Shown in pieces: positions 33,272 to 41,340 of a stretch of 64,000 nucleotides of DNA. The DNA lies in contig JBBEBQ010000010.1 of assembly GCA_040882285.1 (NCBI GenBank), positions 270,147-334,146 of the forward strand, in the 5' to 3' direction. Within the stretch, counting starts at the first letter, position 1; every line of letters begins with the position of its first letter. The position numbers and the translations under genes are program-made. This stretch comes from Gemmatimonadaceae bacterium (lineage in GTDB: Bacteria; Gemmatimonadota; Gemmatimonadetes; Gemmatimonadales; Gemmatimonadaceae). Under the pieces are notes generated by a model. That model was not told the DNA's origin. It worked only from the letters and a program-made list of their open reading frames with translations, and did no database searches.

Positions 33272-33589
33272 TCAAATCCTCCAATAAGCGACGCTCGTTG
33301 GCTACGTAGGGACGGAGCCAAGGTCGCTGCTCGTGTAATCTAACAGCCCCCGGAAGGGCCGGAACCAGATGTTCCTGGGAGCTGTTCCGGGGCGGAGTTC
33401 CTGGCAAGGGCTGCTACCCGGACCTGGGGAGCATTGTTCCGTGGGGAAGCTGTTCCTTGGCGGTGGAAGCGGAATCCAAGAAATGAGAAGCCAGAAAACA
33501 GAGGCCAGAAGAGAGATAGCCTCTTCTGACAATCTGGCTATCTGGCTTCTGGCCTCTCACCTCTTGGATTCCCTTACAGCATCCCGGGA
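33272..33589. repeat. Gene-free stretch with GGAATCCAAG palindrome
   Basis: No gene is supported in these 318 bases. At 33471-33573 lies a palindrome (GGAATCCAAG ... CTTGGATTCCC) whose inner arms are AGAAGCCAGA/GGCCAGAAG repeats and their complements. Upstream, 33360-33456 carries five copies of the word GTTCC in a loose GC-rich repeat (GGGAGCTGTTCC, GGGGAAGCTGTTCC), possibly another decayed element. The palindrome ends 17 bases before the M1 peptidase stop. Confidence 0.75.
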
Positions 33590-35593
33590 CTATGGACTCC
33601 AGGCCTGATTGGACCTGTCCAAGTCCGGGAAGAAGCCTTCGGGATCGATTTCGATCCGGGTCACTGTCCCCGCATTCTCGACCGTATGGGTCGCGCGGGG
33701 CTGCCCCCGCAACCAAACCTCGACCGGAATCTCCGCCCGTTCGGTCGTTCCGTCCGACCGGGTTACCACGAGTCTCGTCGGCATCGGCGCCGATCCGCGG
33801 TCCTCGACCGTCACCAGCAGCCGGTCGCCCGACCGCTGTACCGCGGCGATCGCCTGGTCGTGCGTCCATGTCTCGTAGAACCACGTGCGCCAGAACCACG
33901 ACAGATCACGGCCAGTGACGTCGTTGAAGGTGTTGAACAGATCCTGCGGCTGCGGGTGGCGATTGGTCCACCGGCGTCCGTACTCCCGGTACGCGCGCAT
34001 GAACAAATCCTCGCCGAGCATGCCGCGGAGCGCGTGCAGCGCGACCATCGGCTTGTCGTACGCGGCAACACCCCGCGCCGCGTCGCGCATGTAGTGGTCG
34101 CCGTGGCGCATGATCTCGAGCTCGGTGCCGGCGCGGGCGGTCCGGTAATACGAGGTCCCCATCAGCGTCGCGGGAGAGATCCCGGGGAAGAACTCGACCG
34201 ATCCGTTCCAGTCGTTGAAGCTCGTCAGCCCTTCGTCCTGCCACATGTTCCGCTTCTCGTCCGACCCGACGACCATCGGGAACCACATGTGGCCGATCTC
34301 GTGGATGGTCACGCTCTGCAGCGCCACCGAATCGCGGGGCGAGCCGGTGATGAACGTGGTCATCGGGAACTCCATCCCGCCGCCGACCGCGAGACCCTCG
34401 ACGACGGTCATGTGCGGGTACGGGTACGGCCAGAGGAAGCGCGACAGAAAGTCGATCGAGTGCCGGGCGTACCGCGCGGTCTCGCGCCAGAGCGTGTACT
34501 GCGGGCGATACAGCGCGTGTACCAGCGGGAAATCGCCGTCGCCGTCACCGTCCGCGTCGCCGACGCTTACTCGTGCCGCGTCCCAGACGTACTTGCCGCT
34601 CGCGGTCCACGCGAAATCGCGCACCTGATTCGCGGTGAACCGCCAGGCGAGCGTGCGGTCGGTCCCGCCGGTAGCCGTCGCGCGCCCCGGTCCGCGCTCC
34701 CCTTCTGACACGATGTGCACGATCCCTGAGTCCACCGCGCCTCTGCCTGTGCGGAGCCGCTCGAGCCGGCCGCGCACCGCGGGCGCGAGTACTTCCGATT
34801 CGTTCTCCAGCTCGCCTGTCGCCACGACCAGCAATCCCGCGGGCACGCGCACCGTCACGTCGTAGTCGGCGTAGCCCATGTAGAACTCGCCCGTGCCCAT
34901 GTACTGGTCGGTCTGCCAGCCCGTCACGTCGTCGTACACGGCGAGCTGTGGATACCAGTACGCGAGATGAAACACTTCCGCGTCCTGTCCCATGCGCGGC
35001 GAGCCGGGCAGCGGCGGGATCGGGAACGACCACGCTACGGCGAGATCGATGCTGTCGCCGGCGGCGAGCGGCGTTGGGAGATTGAGCCAAGCGATCGTTC
35101 CGTCGAGTCTGTAGCCGGTGTTGGTAGTGTCGCTGGATGCGAGCGCCGCGAGCTGCGTTCCGCGCGCGGACAGCCGCGACAGAGTTACGCCGCCCGTCAC
35201 GCTCACGACCCGGTTCCTCTGCGCGGCCGGCGCGTACAGGTTCTGGTACAGGTGCAGCGCCAGGCGCGGGAGGGCGTTGGGGGAGCGGTTGTAGTAACGG
35301 ATGGTGCCGGTGCCGCTGAGCGCCTTTGAAGCGGTGTCGAGTGAGGCGGAGAGCTGATACCGCGCGTACTGCTGCCAGTAGCGTGCGCCCGGCTGCCCGG
35401 CACGCGTTCTGGTGCCGCGCTCGACGGCCCGGGTGAAATTCGGCGGCTCGACGACCGAGAGGTAGCGCGGATGCAGCGCCGGCGCTGTGGCCGACGGGTC
35501 GTCGAGAATCTGAACTGGTAGGGTTACGACACCGGCCGGCGGCGCGCATGCGCCGGCAAGCACGAGCGCGCACGCGATCAGCGCGCGGCTCAT
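33590..35593 (-). CDS. M1-family metallopeptidase lipoprotein (second copy)
   Basis: A 667-residue zinc peptidase with a lipoprotein signal (MSRALIACALVLAGACAPP). The site is HEIGHMWFP followed by the third ligand in WQDEGLTSF; GGGMEFPMT stands for the exopeptidase motif. I chose ATG 35593 since the signal peptide starts there and it overlaps the upstream zinc-finger gene as ATGA. It is about the size of the M1 protein at 20230 but clearly diverged. Last gene of the minus run starting with the RepA-like gene. Confidence 0.9.
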   Translation of the reverse strand: MSRALIACALVLAGACAPPAGVVTLPVQILDDPSATAPALHPRYLSVVEPPNFTRAVERGTRTRAGQPGARYWQQYARYQLSASLDTASKALSGTGTIRYYNRSPNALPRLALHLYQNLYAPAAQRNRVVSVTGGVTLSRLSARGTQLAALASSDTTNTGYRLDGTIAWLNLPTPLAAGDSIDLAVAWSFPIPPLPGSPRMGQDAEVFHLAYWYPQLAVYDDVTGWQTDQYMGTGEFYMGYADYDVTVRVPAGLLVVATGELENESEVLAPAVRGRLERLRTGRGAVDSGIVHIVSEGERGPGRATATGGTDRTLAWRFTANQVRDFAWTASGKYVWDAARVSVGDADGDGDGDFPLVHALYRPQYTLWRETARYARHSIDFLSRFLWPYPYPHMTVVEGLAVGGGMEFPMTTFITGSPRDSVALQSVTIHEIGHMWFPMVVGSDEKRNMWQDEGLTSFNDWNGSVEFFPGISPATLMGTSYYRTARAGTELEIMRHGDHYMRDAARGVAAYDKPMVALHALRGMLGEDLFMRAYREYGRRWTNRHPQPQDLFNTFNDVTGRDLSWFWRTWFYETWTHDQAIAAVQRSGDRLLVTVEDRGSAPMPTRLVVTRSDGTTERAEIPVEVWLRGQPRATHTVENAGTVTRIEIDPEGFFPDLDRSNQAWSP

Positions 35594-35886
35594 TCGTACA
35601 CTACGTCGCCTTCCGCATCGATGCCGATCTCCTGATGTACTCCGCATACTCCACAGACCCTGGTGACGTGCCACGCCTCGCCCAGCTCCTCGCGATGTGA
35701 GGCGCTGGCGGGTTTGACGGTGAGCTTCTTGAAGCTGAATTCACCGCAGATCACGCAAGGATGGCTCCGCGCGATCTGGGTAGCGCGCTTCTCCCCGATA
35801 GCCAAGTCAGCGATCCCGCGATGTGCCCGCATCCGGTCGCGGGCCGAGCTGCGAAGGAACGGCTGAATCCCCTCCGCTTCCGCCAC
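35590..35886 (-). CDS. Small zinc-finger protein
   Basis: A 98-residue protein with CVIC (about 44-47) and CGVC (about 78-81) pairs, typical of a zinc-binding knuckle, and conserved-looking text FSFKKLTVKPASASHREELG. It overlaps the SPFH gene's 3' end by up to 80 bases (a start at Met19, 35832, would reduce this) and the M1 peptidase start by ATGA. This coupling suggests the three proteins are made together. No named family recognised. Confidence 0.7.
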   Translation of the reverse strand: MAEAEGIQPFLRSSARDRMRAHRGIADLAIGEKRATQIARSHPCVICGEFSFKKLTVKPASASHREELGEAWHVTRVCGVCGVHQEIGIDAEGDVVYE

Positions 35887-36892
35887 GCACGAGCAGCTCG
35901 CGCAGTCCGCCGAGCGCGCCCATGACGCCCGCCGCTTCGACCGGGAGAAAGATCGTCGAGCCCTTGCCCTGCGCGAGCGACGGCAGCGCTTCGAGATACT
36001 TGACGCCGAGCAGATAGACGGCGGCCTGCCCGTCGGGCAGCGAGTTGGCGATGCGCTGCAGCGCCTCCGCTTCCGCGTTCGCCATGGCCAGCCGCGCTTC
36101 CGCGAGACCCTGCGCCCGCAGCACCGACGCTTCCTTCTCGCCTTCCGCGCGGCGGATCTGCGATTCGCGCACGCCTTCGGCTTCGAGAATCGCCGCGCGC
36201 TTCCCCGCTTCCGCGTTCGTCACCGCCGCGCGGCGCTCGCGCTCGGCGCGCATCTGCAGCTCCATAGACTGCTGAATGTCGCGCGGCGGCTCGATCGCCT
36301 GCAGCTCCACGCGGGTGACGTCGACGCCCCAGCCGATCGACGCTTCCTCGATGACCTCGCGCATGCGCCGGTTGATGACGTCGCGGCTCGCCAGCGTGGA
36401 GTCGAGCTCCATCTCGCCGACGATGTTGCGCAGCGTCGTGCGGGTGAGCGTCTCGAGCGCGTACGGCAGGTTCTGCACGGAGTACGTCGCCTTTTGCGGA
36501 TCGGCAACGCGGTAGTACAGCACGGCGTCGATGTCGATCGTGACGTTGTCCTTGGTGATGACCGGCTGGCTCGGGAAGTTGAGCACCTGCTCGCGGAGGT
36601 CGATTCGCGACGTGGACGAGATCCTGAGGGTGTTGCCCGCAAGTCCGGATTCGAGGAAGCGCACGTCCAGCGTCTTGGGGCGCTCGACGAACGGAATCAA
36701 CAGGTTCAACCCCGAGCGCGCGACCCGGTTGAATCGCCCGAATCGCTCGATGACCATCACTTCTGCCTGGCCGATGATCTTGATGCCTTTCGAGAGCGTA
36801 AACAGCCCGAGGGCCGCGAGGACCGCGAGGATGATTGCCGTGGTGAGAATGGGGCGCTCCGGTTGGGACGGGTGAAGTTTACGGCGCCGCAA
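35807..36892 (-). CDS. SPFH/stomatin-family membrane protein (QmcA-like)
   Basis: A 361-residue SPFH (band 7) protein: one N-terminal membrane helix (about 17-36, TTAIILAVLAALGLFTLS), the SPFH domain (about 40-220; VIERFGRFNRVARSGLNLLI, NVTIDIDAVLYYRV), then a coiled coil rich in Ala/Glu (RAERERRAAVTNAEAGKRAA). Such proteins make membrane scaffolds that regulate proteases such as FtsH. The only in-frame start near the helix is TTG 36892, so the start is uncertain. It lies downstream of the CtpA gene with an AGCCAAY repeat between. Confidence 0.88.
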   Translation of the reverse strand: MRRRKLHPSQPERPILTTAIILAVLAALGLFTLSKGIKIIGQAEVMVIERFGRFNRVARSGLNLLIPFVERPKTLDVRFLESGLAGNTLRISSTSRIDLREQVLNFPSQPVITKDNVTIDIDAVLYYRVADPQKATYSVQNLPYALETLTRTTLRNIVGEMELDSTLASRDVINRRMREVIEEASIGWGVDVTRVELQAIEPPRDIQQSMELQMRAERERRAAVTNAEAGKRAAILEAEGVRESQIRRAEGEKEASVLRAQGLAEARLAMANAEAEALQRIANSLPDGQAAVYLLGVKYLEALPSLAQGKGSTIFLPVEAAGVMGALGGLRELLVRGGSGGDSAVPSQLGPRPDAGTSRDR

Positions 36893-36916
36893 GCCCGACC
36901 AACAGACAGCGCTGGC

Positions 36917-36981
36917 AGCTATTGGCTGTTGGCTCTTGGCTCTTAGCTAAGCCAACAGCCAATAGCCAATAGCCAAAAGCT
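36917..36981. repeat. AGCCAAY heptamer palindrome between ctpA-like and SPFH genes
   Basis: GCTATTGGCTGTTGGCTC and onward faces AGCCAACAGCCAATAGCC..AAAAGC with only a TAGCTA turn between, a near-perfect hairpin of 7-bp units. Its right end coincides with the CtpA-like stop codon (36980-36982). Confidence 0.9.
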
Positions 36982-38593
36982 ACTCTCTCGGCGCCGCGGC
37001 CAGAGTCCGCGCTATGGCGAACAGGTCCTGCTGCGTGCGGCCCCTGCCGAGCAGCTCGATCGCGCGCAGAAGCGGCCTGTCCTCGGCCACCGAGCGACGT
37101 TTTGCGGTGGAATCGCCAAATGCCACGACGGCTATGCGGTCGCTCAGAATGGCGTCGATCTCGCTCGCGCCTTCGTCGTACAGTTCCTTCTCGATCTTGA
37201 TTCCCGCTGCTGTCAGGCGCCGAAACAGCTCTTCTCTCCAAGCGGGCTGGAACACGAAATCGGGCGTCACCTGCGACTTGAGCTCACGCGCATAATCGTA
37301 CAGGGTTGTGCGGAAAATCTGACTCTGCGGGGCAAGCGCGGTAGCCAGACGCTGCTCAGCGGATGTGAGGGTGTCGGGACGCACGATCACGTCGGGCGTG
37401 ATCGCCCCGCCGCCGTAAACGATGCGGCCGGCGTCGGAGCGGAACTGCGGCTTGTTGCGCCGCGTCTCCTCGGTCTCGAGCGAGTCGGGCGCGACTTCGA
37501 CGAACTCGCCGTTCGGCATGAGCTTCCGCTCCTTCTGAATCGACCTGCCGCTGGGCGTGAACCACTTCGCGGTCGTCATCTTCAGCGCGTACCCGCCGTT
37601 GAGCGGATACACCGTCTGCACCAGTCCCTTGCCGAAGGAGGTCGTGCCGACGATGAGCGCGCGGTCGTGGTCCTGCAGCGCGCCAGCCACGATCTCCGAG
37701 CCGGAGGCCGATCCACCGTTCTGCAGAATCACCAGCGGCAGCTCCGCCGACAGCGGCCGCTCGCGCGCGATGAAAGTCTGCGGCTCCGTGCCGCGGCCGC
37801 GCATGCTGGAGATCTCCTGCCCTTCGCGCAGGAACAGGTTGCTGACCGTGAGCGCCTCGTCGAGAATGCCGCCGGGGTTGCCGCGCAGGTCGAGGATGAT
37901 CCCCTTTGCGCCCTGGCCCACGAGGCGCTGCACCGCCTCGGACAGCTCCTTCGTCGCCGTCTCGTTGAACTGGAGCAGGGGGATGTAGCCGTAGCTGTTC
38001 GCCAGCATTATCGCGTACGGCACCGCGGGGATGTGCACGATCGCCCGCGTGAACCGGACGGGGATCGGCTCGGGGACGCCGGGGCGCTGGAACTGCACGG
38101 AGACGCGCGTGCCGGGCGTGCCCTTGAGCGCGTCGGATACCTGCGTGACGGTCCAGCCGCGCGCCTGCACCGTGTCGATCACGACTATCCGGTCGCCTTC
38201 CTGCACGCCGGCCTGCTCGGCCGGAGTGTGCGGGAAAACCTTCTGCACTGTCACGAACCCGTTGACCTCGGCGATCTCCATCCCGATGCCGCCGTACCGG
38301 CCGCCGGTCTGCGCGTTGAAGTTCGACAGCTCGCGCGGCGAGAGCAGCGTGGTGTACGGATCGTTCAGCTCGTGCACCAGTCCGCGCGCCGCCTTCTCGT
38401 ACAGCTGCGCGTCGTTCAGCGTGTCCACGAACCGGTTGGACACGAGCTGCATGACCTGCTCGAGCAGACGGGCGTTCTCGAGCGAGCTCTGGTTTTGCTG
38501 TACGAACGCGCCTGCGATCAGGGGAAGGACCAGCGCGGCGGCGATGAAGTGCCTGCGGAAACGGCTCATTTTCTTCTGTTTGGGTGTCATCAT
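36980..38593 (-). CDS. S41 carboxyl-terminal processing peptidase (CtpA-like)
   Basis: A 537-residue periplasmic serine protease with an N-terminal signal anchor (RFRRHFIAAALVLPLIAGAF), a PDZ domain (about 100-185) and the S41 domain (about 190-400). The catalytic dyad is Ser297 in NGGSASGSE and Lys322 in SFGKGLVQ, the 25-residue spacing of Tsp. A C-terminal region (about 410-537) follows. It trims envelope proteins at their C-termini. It starts 5 bases after the RepA-like stop, in one operon. Confidence 0.93.
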   Translation of the reverse strand: MMTPKQKKMSRFRRHFIAAALVLPLIAGAFVQQNQSSLENARLLEQVMQLVSNRFVDTLNDAQLYEKAARGLVHELNDPYTTLLSPRELSNFNAQTGGRYGGIGMEIAEVNGFVTVQKVFPHTPAEQAGVQEGDRIVVIDTVQARGWTVTQVSDALKGTPGTRVSVQFQRPGVPEPIPVRFTRAIVHIPAVPYAIMLANSYGYIPLLQFNETATKELSEAVQRLVGQGAKGIILDLRGNPGGILDEALTVSNLFLREGQEISSMRGRGTEPQTFIARERPLSAELPLVILQNGGSASGSEIVAGALQDHDRALIVGTTSFGKGLVQTVYPLNGGYALKMTTAKWFTPSGRSIQKERKLMPNGEFVEVAPDSLETEETRRNKPQFRSDAGRIVYGGGAITPDVIVRPDTLTSAEQRLATALAPQSQIFRTTLYDYARELKSQVTPDFVFQPAWREELFRRLTAAGIKIEKELYDEGASEIDAILSDRIAVVAFGDSTAKRRSVAEDRPLLRAIELLGRGRTQQDLFAIARTLAAAPRE

Positions 38594-38598
38594 CTAAC

Positions 38599-39477
38599 CT
38601 AATGAGTACCGCCGGGCGCGGCCGGGGTTCCGGCCCTGCCGGCGATGACGTAATCGACCATCCATTCGCGATTGACCTGCTTGACACGGACGTTGCGCGC
38701 GATGCCGGCCGCAAGAAGCATCTCGTGTGCTGGCTGGAGGACGCGCTGCAGGTGCGAAGGGAAACGCTGGGCCAGCGGCAGCTGCTCGGCGAGGCTCTCC
38801 AGCGACGAGCGCCAGGTAAGGTGTCCCTCGGCGCGCGCGACTTCCAGCAGGCGATACAGCCGTCGCGCGACGGGACTGCTCAGGGCGAGATAGTGTGCCG
38901 GCGACAGGGTGATCGTGTGGCCGGCCGCGATGTTCGCGCGCATGAGCGGCGAAAGCGTGACCCTGGCCTCGCCGGGCTCGGCCGACTCGAGGGCGGGGAA
39001 GAAGCTGAGCTGCTCGCGATCGGTCAGCCGCCTGCGGTCGATCGCCACGGCGGTGAGCAGCGTGAAGCCGCCGTCGAGCGGTTTGCCCTCGGCTGCCACG
39101 AAATACGCGCCGTTGGATTCGGCCGTAGTCCGGTGCAGTCGGGCGAGGCCGGCCCGCAGCTGCTCGTACGTCCGTCCGTCCACCCGGCGTCCGATCGAGC
39201 GAAGAAAGGCATGAAGCGTGAATGTGAGGCACCCGTCGGCCGGGAAGCCGGACTCGTGATAGCGACGGAGCAGCTCCACGTAGATGTCCTGGTCGAACGT
39301 GCCGGGCAGGCGGTCGCCGGGGCTGGGAAGCACGCGCCAGCGCCCGCCGGACGGTGGTGAGTAGCTTATCGCGGAGTCGTCGGCGGAATCACTGAGGCGG
39401 AAGAACGGCAACGCCTCCAGCGATCGGTCGAGTACTATCGCCCGGGTGGCTGCTCGGCGGCGTGCTGCGACATTCAT
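38599..39477 (-). CDS. RepA-like replication initiator protein
   Basis: A 292-residue protein matching the RPA (replication initiator protein A) family of winged-helix plasmid initiators: YVELLRRYHESGFPADGCLT, YEQLRAGLARLHRTTAES and SPVARRLYRLLEVAR. ATG 39477 is preferred over TTG 39513 because GGCGGA lies just upstream. No iterons, parA/parB or plasmid maintenance genes are nearby, so this looks like a chromosomal relative used for another purpose, or a domesticated remnant. It heads the minus run with the CtpA-like protease and is divergent from the PLD gene. Confidence 0.75.
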   Translation of the reverse strand: MNVAARRRAATRAIVLDRSLEALPFFRLSDSADDSAISYSPPSGGRWRVLPSPGDRLPGTFDQDIYVELLRRYHESGFPADGCLTFTLHAFLRSIGRRVDGRTYEQLRAGLARLHRTTAESNGAYFVAAEGKPLDGGFTLLTAVAIDRRRLTDREQLSFFPALESAEPGEARVTLSPLMRANIAAGHTITLSPAHYLALSSPVARRLYRLLEVARAEGHLTWRSSLESLAEQLPLAQRFPSHLQRVLQPAHEMLLAAGIARNVRVKQVNREWMVDYVIAGRAGTPAAPGGTH

Positions 39478-39548
39478 TCCGCCGAAACTGTTCTGATTCG
39501 TGACTGGGAGCAAGCTTTGAGACCTTCAGGCAAGCGGAGAAACGCCGA

Positions 39549-40847
39549 ATGACGTTCATCAAATACGCCGGGTCGATTCTCCTGGTCCTGCTGGTGCTGA
39601 CGCTGACGCTGATAGGAATTCTATCGGTCACGCGCAGCCATACCGTCAAGCATGTCATCGCCGAAGGGGACGACGAGGGGCCGCCGCACGTGCGCGACTC
39701 TCTCTTCGCCAAGTCGATCGAGCTGTACACCGGGACGCACATCGACGAGGGCAACTGGGTCGACATCCTGCTCGACGGCGAAGGGACGTATCCGGTTCTC
39801 TGGAATGATCTGGCGGCGGCGAAGCGGACGATCACGGTGCAGATGTACTACTCGCAGCCGGGCGCCGTCGCGGACACGCTGGCGCACTACCTCTCCGAGC
39901 GGGCGCGGGCCGGCGTGCGGGTGCTGCTGCTGCTCGACGCGTTCGGGTCGGGGCAGTTGAAGGAAGAGTGGATCGAGGGGCTCCGGCAGGCAGGGGTCGA
40001 GGTCGCGTGGCTGCGTCCACTCAAGTGGTATACGCTGCATCAGGCGACGCAGCGGTCGCACGCGCGGGTCGTCGTCGTGGATGGCGAGATCGGCTACACC
40101 GGCGGCTTCGGGCTGGCCGATTACTGGCTGGGCGACGGACACAGCGAAGGGCAGTGGCGCGAGACCAACGTGCGCTTCGGCGGCCCGACCGTCGCGTCGC
40201 TGCAGGCGGCGTTCGCCGCCGGCTGGGTGGAAGCCACGGGCGAGCTGATCACCGGCGACATGTTCTTTCCGTGGCCCGCGCTGTCGAAGCGCGGGGAGAT
40301 CAACGCCGGGCTGATGCACACGATTCCCAGCGTGGGGAGCACCCCGGCCGAGCGGTTCCTCTCCGTTTCGCTGGCCGGTGCGCGCAAAACGCTGTACATC
40401 GCCAACTCGTACTTCGTCCCCGACGGCAACCTGAAGGCGCTGCTCATCGCGGCGGTGAAGCGCGGCGTGGACGTGCGCGTGCTCACGGCTGGCCCGCCGA
40501 TCGATGTCAAGACCACGTGGTACGCCGGCCGCGCGATGTACGACGAGCTGCTGGAAGGCGGAGTGCGCATCTACGAGTACCAGCCGTCGATGATGCACGC
40601 CAAGACCATGGTGGTAGACAGCTACTGGTCCACCATCGGGTCGATGAATTTCGACAACCGCTCCATCTCGTTCAACAACGAGACGAACATCGTCGTGCTC
40701 GACGAAGGCTTCGGCCAGCGCATGGAGGGCATCTTCTTCGAGGATCTCAACTACTCGAAGGAGATGACGCTGGAGGAAGTCCGCGGCTGGCCGCTCAAGG
40801 ACAAGCTGTTGAGCTGGGGCGCGGAGAAGCTGTGGCGCGTGCTGTAA
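39549..40847 (+). CDS. Phospholipase-D-type cardiolipin synthase-like protein
   Basis: A 432-residue protein with an N-terminal membrane helix (5-27) and two PLD domains. The second HKD motif is standard (HAKTMVVD, His350, Lys352, Asp357; then GSMNFDNRS). The first has Arg in place of Lys (HARVVVVD, His171, Arg173, Asp178; then GYTGGFGLADYW), an uncommon change. The most likely job is cardiolipin or related phospholipid synthesis at the inner membrane. A GGAG site precedes the ATG. A GCTGCGT array follows the stop. Confidence 0.85.
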   Translation: MTFIKYAGSILLVLLVLTLTLIGILSVTRSHTVKHVIAEGDDEGPPHVRDSLFAKSIELYTGTHIDEGNWVDILLDGEGTYPVLWNDLAAAKRTITVQMYYSQPGAVADTLAHYLSERARAGVRVLLLLDAFGSGQLKEEWIEGLRQAGVEVAWLRPLKWYTLHQATQRSHARVVVVDGEIGYTGGFGLADYWLGDGHSEGQWRETNVRFGGPTVASLQAAFAAGWVEATGELITGDMFFPWPALSKRGEINAGLMHTIPSVGSTPAERFLSVSLAGARKTLYIANSYFVPDGNLKALLIAAVKRGVDVRVLTAGPPIDVKTTWYAGRAMYDELLEGGVRIYEYQPSMMHAKTMVVDSYWSTIGSMNFDNRSISFNNETNIVVLDEGFGQRMEGIFFEDLNYSKEMTLEEVRGWPLKDKLLSWGAEKLWRVL

Positions 40848-40851
40848 CTGC

Positions 40852-40872
40852 GCTGCGTGCTGCGTGCTGCGT
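40852..40872 (+). repeat. GCTGCGT tandem array (3 units)
   Basis: Three perfect 7-bp GCTGCGT units begin 4 bases after the PLD stop codon. The same unit forms an 8-copy array at 54322. Confidence 0.9.
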
Positions 40873-40945
40873 CCTAGAGAGATCGAGAAGGGCGCGGCAT
40901 CGGTATTGCCCTCTTACAAGGGTGAGGACTTGAAGAGGAATACGG

Positions 40946-41242
40946 ATGAAGAAAAAGAGACAGAAGCCTGAGAGCATGCTGTGGGCGATCGTCGCCGCGG
41001 GATCGGCGATGCTGGCGGGCGCGATCGTGCAGAAGGCGCTCAACCGCGGCTGGCGCGCGGTGACGCACGAGGATCCGCCGAACGTAAAGCAGCTGCCGAT
41101 CGAACCGTGGAGGAAAGCGCTCAGCTTCACGCTGGCGTCGGCGATCACCGCGGGACTGGCGACGCTGCTGTCGCAGCGCGGCGCGGCGGCGGGGTGGGAG
41201 AAGGTGACCGGCGATCCGCCGATCAGACGGCTCAAGAGATAG
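40946..41242 (+). CDS. DUF4235 family membrane protein
   Basis: A 98-residue protein with two membrane helices (about 12-29, LWAIVAAGSAMLAGAIV, and 61-76, FTLASAITAGLATLL) joined by a loop carrying RGWRAVTHEDPP; the motif repeats near the C-terminus (AAGWEKVTGDPP). This is the DUF4235 layout. Function unknown. A GAGG-type site precedes the ATG. Confidence 0.85.
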   Translation: MKKKRQKPESMLWAIVAAGSAMLAGAIVQKALNRGWRAVTHEDPPNVKQLPIEPWRKALSFTLASAITAGLATLLSQRGAAAGWEKVTGDPPIRRLKR

Positions 41243-41262
41243 TCGGGAAAGTGGATCAAAAA

Positions 41263-41330
41263 CAGGGTTGGGTGAACGGTCGTCGGTGTTGGTTCTGGTT
41301 AACGACCGGTTAACGACCGGTTGACGGTCG
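41263..41330. repeat. Left arm of a palindrome split by IS256
   Basis: GGTTGGGTGAACGGTCGT..TTCTGGTTAACGACC pairs with the right arm at 42694-42775 (GGTTAACCAGAAC..ACCGTTCACCCATCC on the plus strand as TAACCAGAACTC..). Before insertion the arms were a long hairpin. The left arm also has tandem GGTTAACGACC units. Confidence 0.75.
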
Positions 41331-41340
41331 AAAGTTGCGG

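Noticed and set aside
33302-33532. 76-residue frame opposite the palindrome at 33471
   Set aside because: It reads through the repeat and lacks a start signal and composition of a gene.
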